64,000 bases of DNA, from positions 30,737,339 through 30,801,338 of the forward strand of contig CM049316.1 in assembly GCA_026874595.1 (NCBI GenBank). The letters are read 5' to 3'. Below are positions 57,049-64,000 of the stretch, one piece after another. The DNA comes from Sipunculus nudus. Lineage: Eukaryota > Annelida > Sipuncula > Golfingiida > Sipunculidae. The stretch's first letter is position 1; each line of letters begins with the position of its first letter. A program made the position numbers and the translations under genes. The notes beneath the pieces were generated by a model that made no database searches, was not told where the DNA came from, and worked only from the letters and a program-made list of their open reading frames with translations.

Positions 57049-57820
57049 TGTTACGGAACCTAATATAAACAGATCACGTATGCGTGATGAACACAGATTT
57101 TGTAATGGAGGTAACACTAGGCAGCGTGAAATGCCCAGGGGAATGAATAAAGAAGTCAGTGGTTTTTTTGTTAACAAATAACTATAATTTATTCTTAAAA
57201 CAACCCTAACATTACAAAACACTAAATCAATACAATTATTCAGGAAAACAGCGGCATAACAACAAATCAATACAATCACATAGAAAAACAATGCGCACAG
57301 TACCTGGATACCAACACCGTTACCACGATCCTCTAAATGTAAACTCTCGGAGAACGACAGTCCAGTGTAAAGCTCTTGCAACAACCCAGAAAGTAAACTG
57401 AAGTCTAAATGCATAACATCCAGGTTAAAGTCTTTGAAAATGTATAATTGCAGCATCCGTCGGATAAGGTCCTAGAATCTGACACACGCTTCTGCGTCCG
57501 CTGGAATCTTCTCTCCTCTCTGCCCTTCCGTTCTAAAACACAGCCCCTTTATATACCTTCACACCCCAAGCCGAAAATTTTCCACTTCTCGAACAGTCCT
57601 TAAGATCTTTCGCAACACATGTTTCAAGAATTATCGATAGCCGTTTGTATCCCCACACACCAGGGTCATCACGTTACCCACGACCAGGCGTGAAAACTCA
57701 AGGCTTACATGAAAACGAGAGTTCAACCAGTACGGATTAAACAGAGAATGTAATACGCGGCCAGACACGAGTGTCAAAACAGGAGTTACGCCCTTGTCAC
57801 ATAATAAAAAGAGCACCTGT

Positions 57821-57824
<4 letters not shown>
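57049..57824 (-). mobile_element. Solo LTR of an LTR retrotransposon, 776 bp
   Basis: On the minus strand it runs from TGTTACAGGTGC to GGTTCCGTAACA, the TG...CA form with a 6-bp short inverted repeat (TGTTAC/GTAACA). A TATA-like GGTATATAAAGG (about 57546-57557), a downstream transcribed-looking GA-rich stretch and AATAAA (57188-57193) occur in the order expected of U3-R-U5. No gag, protease or reverse transcriptase frame adjoins it, so it is a solo LTR. It sits inside a (TA)n tract, which hides the target duplication. The clade is not determined. Confidence 0.7.
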
Positions 57825-57872
<48 letters not shown>

Positions 57873-57876
<4 letters not shown>

Positions 57877-58500
57877 CCGTATAATTAACGTGCTTAGTAT
57901 ATTGATCGTTTGATCTGATCGATAATAACCACTGACTTTGTTATGCTTCATTATAATACACAGCAAACATATAGATTACATAGGCATACTATATCTAAAC
58001 CCTGGCATGTCGCGTTATCAAGTGTTGACTGAAATAACCCACAGACACGGTGTAGATTTATGTGTACGGTCGCATGACCTTCATGTTTAAATGGTATACG
58101 GGGATGTTTACAAGTTAACTTGACCACTCACTAATGTTTGCACTCAGTACGGTCCCCGTTTGAGTAGAGCGTCGTTTCAATATTTTATCACCGGATTCCG
58201 ACGTGCCGTGGTTGTGAACACGTTGCGCATAAACCGGGATATTTTGGTCTGGGTTACCATGGTGTCTAGGGACGCTTTAAAAACATAAGATTTACCATGG
58301 CTCGTGTAATTAATTTACTACATTCATGCGTGTCCCTTAATATATGTCATTTTAACATTGATTGTCAATGTTTATGGGGGTGTTTTAGAACCATTGCGTG
58401 CACTGCTTATATGACCGAAATGCACCTAATATAATCGAACACCAAGGCTATATTCGAGGGAATCCTTTAATAGTGGCCCGTCTGGTTAATTAGAATATTT
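57873..58500. other. Intergenic, upstream of the putative TPPP promoter
   Basis: Unique-looking sequence with no recognised repeat or gene. Confidence 0.5.
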
Positions 58501-58519
58501 GACCCAGTTAGTATAGCCC

Positions 58520-58692
58520 AGAGCAACGATCTCTCGGCTTGTCCAATCAGGGCCCCGCTTTCCGTTTACTGTTGTTGTTCAGGCTTTTTTCCTATTCAGC
58601 TAGATAGATTCCGGTCTGGACCTGCTGTCCTCGGTTCATACTGCTTCTGTCAAACGACACCAGAACGTAAACAGTCTCCCAAGACAGCTAAG
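58520..58692 (+). promoter_or_regulatory. TPPP: Putative TPPP promoter and non-coding first exon
   Basis: A CCAAT-box-like GTCCAATCAGGGCCCCG (58539-58555) is followed by a more GC-rich stretch than its surroundings, and then a strong donor, GCTAAG|GTAAGT, at 58693. The TPPP coding exon starts with a 3' splice site only 5 nt before its ATG, so an upstream 5' UTR exon must exist; this is the best candidate seen. It is not proven, and other upstream donors are possible. Confidence 0.35.
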
Positions 58693-60100
58693 GTAAGTCA
58701 TGGCAGTCTGTTTTTATACCGCCAGACAATATATATTTATAAATATATTTTGGTTAATATCGTTAACATATTGTTATGACGTGATCGGTAACAGTTATTG
58801 TCTTCTTTATTTTTGTTTTGCAAAAAAAGGAGGCGTGTCATATATAAATGATTGACATATGCAACTTTTTTTTTCATGTATGTGTTGTATAATTGTTTAA
58901 TTTAAAATACGTACTCATGCACATACACGAATGTATGTGCGCTTGTGTGTATGTGTGTAAGTGAGAGGGGGAGAGAGAGAGAGAGAGAGAGAGAAAGAGG
59001 GAGAGAGATTTTCTAGATTGGTGCTAGAATACTATGTATGGTATATTTCTGTCTCAAGCAGTTTTAGGCCTATCTGTATTAATTCAATGAGCTTTTTGCT
59101 GTGCCATGTTGTACAGAGGATCATTTTTTTAACTTTGTACTTTCAATACATTCAGTGTAACCGGGCATACGAGTAAGCCTAAATACACAACGTTGGGCCG
59201 GTAGAAAACAGAACAATATAGGCCTAATACTGCTTTGATTCCAGGAAGTAGTGTTATATTAGAGAATGATAAATGACGCCGCTTTTTTCGGCGAAACAGC
59301 TGTTCCTTGACCGGAGACGTGGATCCTGTTTGTGACGTATTTAAGTGCTCTCATGAGGTTCGTATATGCACTGCAGCGACGACTGCAGGGTTATAGATCA
59401 CAGAGCCATATACACATAAACTTCCATCGCAGCCCTGCCTGCGTGCTGTCCAGCACTTACACCAGTCTCAGTAATTGCTGAGTTTGGCGTCGAATATCGA
59501 TTGGGAAAATATTGTTCCCGGCAGACGAAAAATTTCAAAACGTTCGGCAATATGGTGCACTTTTGCCCGAATCTAATGAATACCCACAGGATTCCCGGCA
59601 CCAATTTTCTCACAGCCCGTAAAGAGCTTGTTACATATTTAAACAAACGTAAATATAGATTGTTCAAGTGCATGATTTCTGTTGTTATATTACCAGTATG
59701 CATGGTTCACTTGTTTGAACAGAACCGAAATACTTTTTAGAAAAAGAGTGTCTTAATCTATCAATGGATCCAATTTTATTATGAGGCCTTTTCTGAAACT
59801 GGTATTTATCATGTTCATAAATGTCTCATATTATATTTTTTTTTCAATTTTCATGAGAGAAATTATTACTCAAAGAAATGCTTTTTAAGGGCGAAATGTC
59901 GATTATAATAATTAACGATTAAACGGGCCGAACTTCGCCATATCCTGAAAGTGATAACAGTGAAATAGCCATATAACATTCACAATTATGCCTTTTGAAT
60001 GTAATTTTTTCCATTAAGCCTATAGAGAAAACCTGAAAAATTGAGAAAGTTTCATAATTGTATGTTTTTCTTATCTTATGTTTGACCATCACCCTCCTAT

Positions 60101-60150
<50 letters not shown>

Positions 60151-63123
60151 AGCCATTAGCTATATTAAGAAAACGTTCACTCTTTCGTGAATTCTGTTTA
60201 GAGCCATGGATTAGTGGCCCTTTCCCAATATACAGATGTTTGGGCGCGCTTTATCAATTCAGATTCAGAACCTGAAAGTGTATAGATTTGGTATAGGGGT
60301 TTTGGCTGCAAAGTGTGTTCTCGCCCAAACATGTTCATTGCCGCGGCATGTTGTGTTTACCGTAGGCGGACCAAACGTAATAAACGACCTCATATATAAC
60401 AGGTTTCCTGAGGCTTGGCATGGATGTCTGGTTAACTCATTGTATGCACTCCTGTGTACAATATGTCTATATTGGAATATTTTCTTGCAAACATATCAAC
60501 TTCTATACCTGGAGGTACTTACATTGCACATGTAAGGTTTTCCCAGGTCTCTCGATGATACATTAAACAACAATTACCTTATAATAAATAAACCGATTTT
60601 TTTAAAGTGTTTTAATTATTTGACGAAATTTCAGTTTTCCGCTCTCCGCGAGAATTCATGATCAATTGTTTCTCGATCATGGGAATTCATTATACTGGTA
60701 GCGATATTAGTGTAAGGCCGATGCAGGTTCAAGCAATTACCTGTTGTTGATCGCCGCGCCTAATTGCGCATCGGTGAAGTATTGGTTCGGGGTGTCTTCA
60801 TAATGGCAGTGTAGTCGAGTTCATTACATCCGAGTGCCAGTACTAGTCCGAGTCTAAGTCCGAGTCCTTGAGGTTCGAGTCCAAGTCAACCTTCTTCATG
60901 TCCGAGTCATTCGCAACCCGAGTCCAAGTCCGAGTCCGAGTCAAATACAAATCATCTGATTAAAAGAAATTAAAATGAAACTGTGAGATTATGGTGTATT
61001 TAAGTTAGTTTGCACACGCCTTAAATATATATTATTACTTTCAGTGCTCGATGCAGAGCTAAAGCTTGGTATATTGTCTTTTTTCTAGTATTCTATTAGT
61101 ATTTTGCACATACATAGATGTCTTATAGTATGTGACAGAATATTTTTTACTACATGAACTGGAGATGGAATCAGCCTGCTTTGTCCGAGTCCAGGACCCT
61201 TGAGTCCAAATCTGAGTCCCTGAAGAAATGGGCTATAGTCCGAACTCAATCCTACATTACTGCATCATGGTGTCTTGATTCACGCTCATGTTAAAACCTT
61301 GCCTCCTCTAACTAATTCTAATGGCGTATGTACTCTGATGGTGAGAGGATGGAAAAAATTCAGATTAGGCATAAAAATGGTTCGTTCTCAGGCATTTTTT
61401 TCATAAATTAGTGCGGGCGGTCGGTTTTTTAAATACATTTTTTGTATGTTTCGATAAAAATGTCATATGATCAGGGAAAAGAACGATGATAACATATTTT
61501 TTTCTAAACAGGTAAAAGCTCTACATAACAAAGAAAAACTCATCAAAATTCCTTGAAAGATGAAAATCAAAATAGTAATTTTGATGCGGAAGGTTAAAAT
61601 TGACGCGGGCGGTGCATGAGAACCATACCTTTTATTTTTTTGGCCTTACTAGTATTTTAGTCTTAGCTTAAACACCTCTGCAAGAATCCTTATCAAAGTT
61701 TGTTTAGTGGTTTTCTTTATCGTACGACCGTAGCTAGAAAAGCTCTCGAACAAATCCTTATACCACATACGATGCATAAGGGGTATACCAAATCTCTCTC
61801 TCTGTGTCTCTGTTTCTCTCTCACAGGAGTGCAATGGTTATACATGGTGTCAGTAAGGCTTCTCCGAACAACCCTCACATTTTTTATTCTCTTAGTACTC
61901 TATGACCGTTCCCACACTACGCCTTCAATAAATATTACCCGTTGTGACTTTTATATCTGGTGCCAATAGTATGCCTCATGTCTGGAACATTAAAGCGTAC
62001 CTTTAAATAATTAACTACAATCAAGGCTACCTCCAGTTGTTTTCAAGGTCGTACCAATATAGTCTCTTCGACCGGCGTGCTTCTTGTAGACTGGTGCTCA
62101 TCCCTTAGCCGCCAACACGGTCAGTTGATTACAATGGTAGGTCTATCTTCCATTAAACTAATACGATAACTGTCCAGTCCATGCAGAGAAAAAAATCAAA
62201 TAGGAAAACACTGATGTATTTCTTTATTGCCTTCGTTTGTTTCATGACTAATCCTGCTCAGGTAAATCATCACTAAAGTGGGGCCACAACGAAAACACCT
62301 TTCCTCACATTTCTTAACTCATGAAATTTGAATAAAATCGAATTATGCAAATGTTTTTTTTTCCTTCAACGCTATCTACAAAACTCAGTGTGATTCTTAG
62401 TTTTGTGTTCATCACGTGAATAACAACCTGGCGTGAGAAACGGTTTCATATAAATAGGCGAAGCAAAACAGACTCACTTATTACAGTCCGTCCCATCACC
62501 ACGTGTCCACCTATATTTTTGCTATGAAAATTATTTCTATTTGATACTTTTCGATGAAGAAACTGGTTATATAGGGTAAAAGATTAATGGGTGTAATGAA
62601 AACCTATCTTACACACTATTAAAAAACCAGACTTATATAAAAAATATAAGAAATCAGTCTATATTTTACAACACGTCAGTCCCACTTATGGCAGTCAAGG
62701 TCAATGATTACATGCAAAACAGTGTCAGTATACAGCAACTGATTGGCTAATGTCAAGAAAACGCTCTAAACTATATATGACGAGCTAAGACAAAGATGGC
62801 TATTCAGGAATTAATGGGTACTGTTCATGGGCGCAGGCAAATGTAGAACGAATAACCTTCTATATAGCTCCTGTTATGGCAGCTTGGGTTGTATGATCCC
62901 CAGAGAGCCGAGAAAAGCAACAAGAATGAACAGGACCGGAAGACCAGGAAGGCAAAGTGTAAAGTCGGAGGAGACTGACATCATTGGTGATATCGGACTA
63001 TAAAGCCCCTACCTTTACCTATACCTTTGGTTCAGCGCCCTCAAAACTAGTCTGCGTCCAAACCCTAAACAGAGAGTTGGCTAAACAGATGTTTATCTTG
63101 AGGTCTTGTATATTGTATTGTAG
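58693..63123 (+). other. Putative TPPP intron 1
   Basis: Contains (GA)n at about 58965-59007 and 60107-60149 and a CCGAGT-rich hAT-like MITE (60807-61262). Otherwise unique-looking AT-rich sequence with no further exon evidence. Confidence 0.4.
60807..61262. mobile_element. hAT-like MITE with CCGAGT/CCAAGT repeats, 456 bp
   Basis: The left end CAGTGTAGTCGAGTTC and the right end (reverse-complemented CAGTAATGTAGGATTGAGTT) form an imperfect TIR. It is flanked by 8-bp duplications CATAATGG (60799-60806) and CATCATGG (61263-61270), with one mismatch. Both subterminal regions are built from degenerate hexamers (TCCGAG, TCCAAG). hAT assignment follows from CAGTG ends and 8-bp duplication. Non-coding. 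Confidence 0.75.
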
Positions 63124-63307
63124 ACAAAATGGCCAGCGGTGGTGATGTTAATGCGCAGTTCAAGAAATTTGCCACCAAGGCAGACGGGAAAGAAGCAACT
63201 AGCAAAGATATCACACGCTGGTGCACGGACGCCGGAGTTTTTGGAAAATCCTGCAGTTCAAACAACTTGGACATTGCCTTCTCCAAGGTCAAACCAAAGG
63301 GCAAAAC
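63124..63307 (+). CDS. TPPP: TPPP (p25-alpha) first coding exon, partial gene
   Basis: Acceptor TTGTATTGTAG ends at 63123, with 5 nt of 5' UTR; the ATG is at 63129. The 59 whole codons read MASGGDVNAQFKKFATKADG, then EATSKDITRWCTDAGVFGKS, then NNLDIAFSKVKPKGK, and end in phase 2 at donor GTAAGT (63308). This is the start of the p25-alpha domain of tubulin polymerization-promoting proteins, which bind and bundle microtubules. The FxKFA, W-C and D-FSKVK positions match vertebrate TPPP3. The short N-terminus is TPPP3-like, lacking the long unstructured extension of vertebrate TPPP1. Two AGs in 63308-64000 were tested as the next acceptor; both give quick stops, so the next exon lies beyond the window. 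Confidence 0.93.
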
Positions 63308-64000
63308 GTAAGTGATCCCATTTTTATGTATACATGTAAATATACGCAATATTTAACCCACTGGTGAGGGCCGGATAAGGAAACTTGAAAATAAAAACTT
63401 TACTACGAGTCATATTATACAGTAATCGACATTTAACTAACAAGTTTATGGTATGACTGAAAAGAATATATGGAAAAAATATTATTATTATTTTCTTTGT
63501 TTTGAGGTGAGGGTATGGGTGTTGCATATGTGTTCATATTTGCTATCTTCTTCCTCTTCTCCTTCTTCTTCTTCTTCTCATGTGTTCAGTTTTTCTGTCT
63601 GATGATGATCGTCTGAGTAATCTTTGGGCTTATTCCAACACATTACAGTTTAACACCAACAATAAAGGCACACGCGATTCACAAGGAATTATTATTGGCT
63701 ATCATTTGAGGTGAGATGTGTTTTAGAGTTTAGACACTTTTGTTTATGATAAAAATTACAAGAATACCATAAAATGGTAATTCAAACATAAATCAGGGGA
63801 GCGCATTCCTCCGCCAGGCCAAAGCAATCCGACTAGATCCACACTATAAAATCCCTTGCCATGTTCCATTCCTCAACAGCGTTTCGTTGGAATTGGTTTG
63901 ATAAATTTTGACTCATGTTGCTTACGCACAAACCAATTAACCAACCAATAGAAAAACACAGGTGAAAATATAACCTCCCTGACAAAGGTACGAAGGCGTG
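63308..64000 (+). other. TPPP intron 2 (partial)
   Basis: Contains a (CTT)n-rich run at about 63548-63578. The GCGCATTCCTCCGCCAGGCC block at 63801-63820 resembles an interspersed-repeat end. No exon was found. Confidence 0.5.

Noticed and set aside
56962-57456. 164-codon minus-strand frame
   Set aside because: It lies inside the solo LTR and ends in (TA)n; LTRs do not normally encode protein and no family is recognised.
57631-57966. 111-codon minus-strand frame
   Set aside because: It overlaps the U3-like part of the solo LTR and a (TA)n run; no domain.
63590-63712. Second TPPP exon near the right edge
   Set aside because: Both candidate acceptors (after GTGTTCAG and after CATTACAG) give stop codons shortly after joining and no p25-alpha sequence.

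Overview
This is AT-rich, repeat-laden animal DNA with spliced genes, long introns and many non-autonomous transposable elements. Families that begin with a terminal hairpin followed by a (GTCC)n microsatellite and carry GTGGCGCCAC-containing tandem units point to a lophotrochozoan, most likely a mollusc. That placement is inference; no species is claimed.

Genes. (1) A complete E2F4/E2F5-class transcription factor lies on the + strand in nine coding exons from 6586 to 36911. The exons join in frame into 359 codons plus a stop, with the E2F DNA-binding domain, the dimerisation and marked-box region, and a C-terminal pocket-protein-binding motif. A TATA-less ETS / ZNF143-like / YY1-like promoter sits just upstream. 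(2) At the right edge, 63124-63307 is the first coding exon of a TPPP (p25-alpha) gene on the + strand; the rest lies outside the window. A possible non-coding first exon ends at 58692.

Main discovery. Six E2F introns (2, 3, 4, 5, 6 and 8) each contain one sense-strand copy of the same 68-81 nt box C/D snoRNA. Every copy has a GGTGC/GCACC terminal stem, a C box ATGATGA and a D box CTGA. Two guide segments are invariant in all six copies while the rest diverges. By the D+5 rule they target two sites in one short stretch of 18S rRNA, equivalent to human Am668 (vertebrate SNORD36 site) and Gm683 (SNORD19 site). This is a double-guide snoRNA amplified intron by intron inside a cell-cycle regulator gene. 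It looks like an undescribed arrangement, pending a database search.

Layout. 1-6500: intergenic, (TA)n microsatellites and one hAT-like MITE. 6.5-37 kb: the E2F gene, whose introns 1, 2, 4 and 5 are inflated by transposons: a 1.24-kb hAT-like element, a 329-bp MITE with 8-bp target duplication, two 2.6-kb copies of a hairpin/(GTCC)n element (one split by a 2.04-kb hAT-like insertion, the other nested in a tandem-repeat element), and two smaller TIR elements. 37-58.5 kb: intergenic, with no supported protein gene; it holds a third hairpin/(GTCC)n element, a perfect 25-bp-arm palindrome, two inverted copies of a GTCGTAG-rich element, and a solo LTR inserted in a (TA)n tract. 58.5-64 kb: putative TPPP promoter, 5' exon and first intron (with a CCGAGT-rich hAT-like MITE), then the TPPP coding exon.

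Almost all long open reading frames outside the two genes come from microsatellites or tandem repeats and are not annotated.
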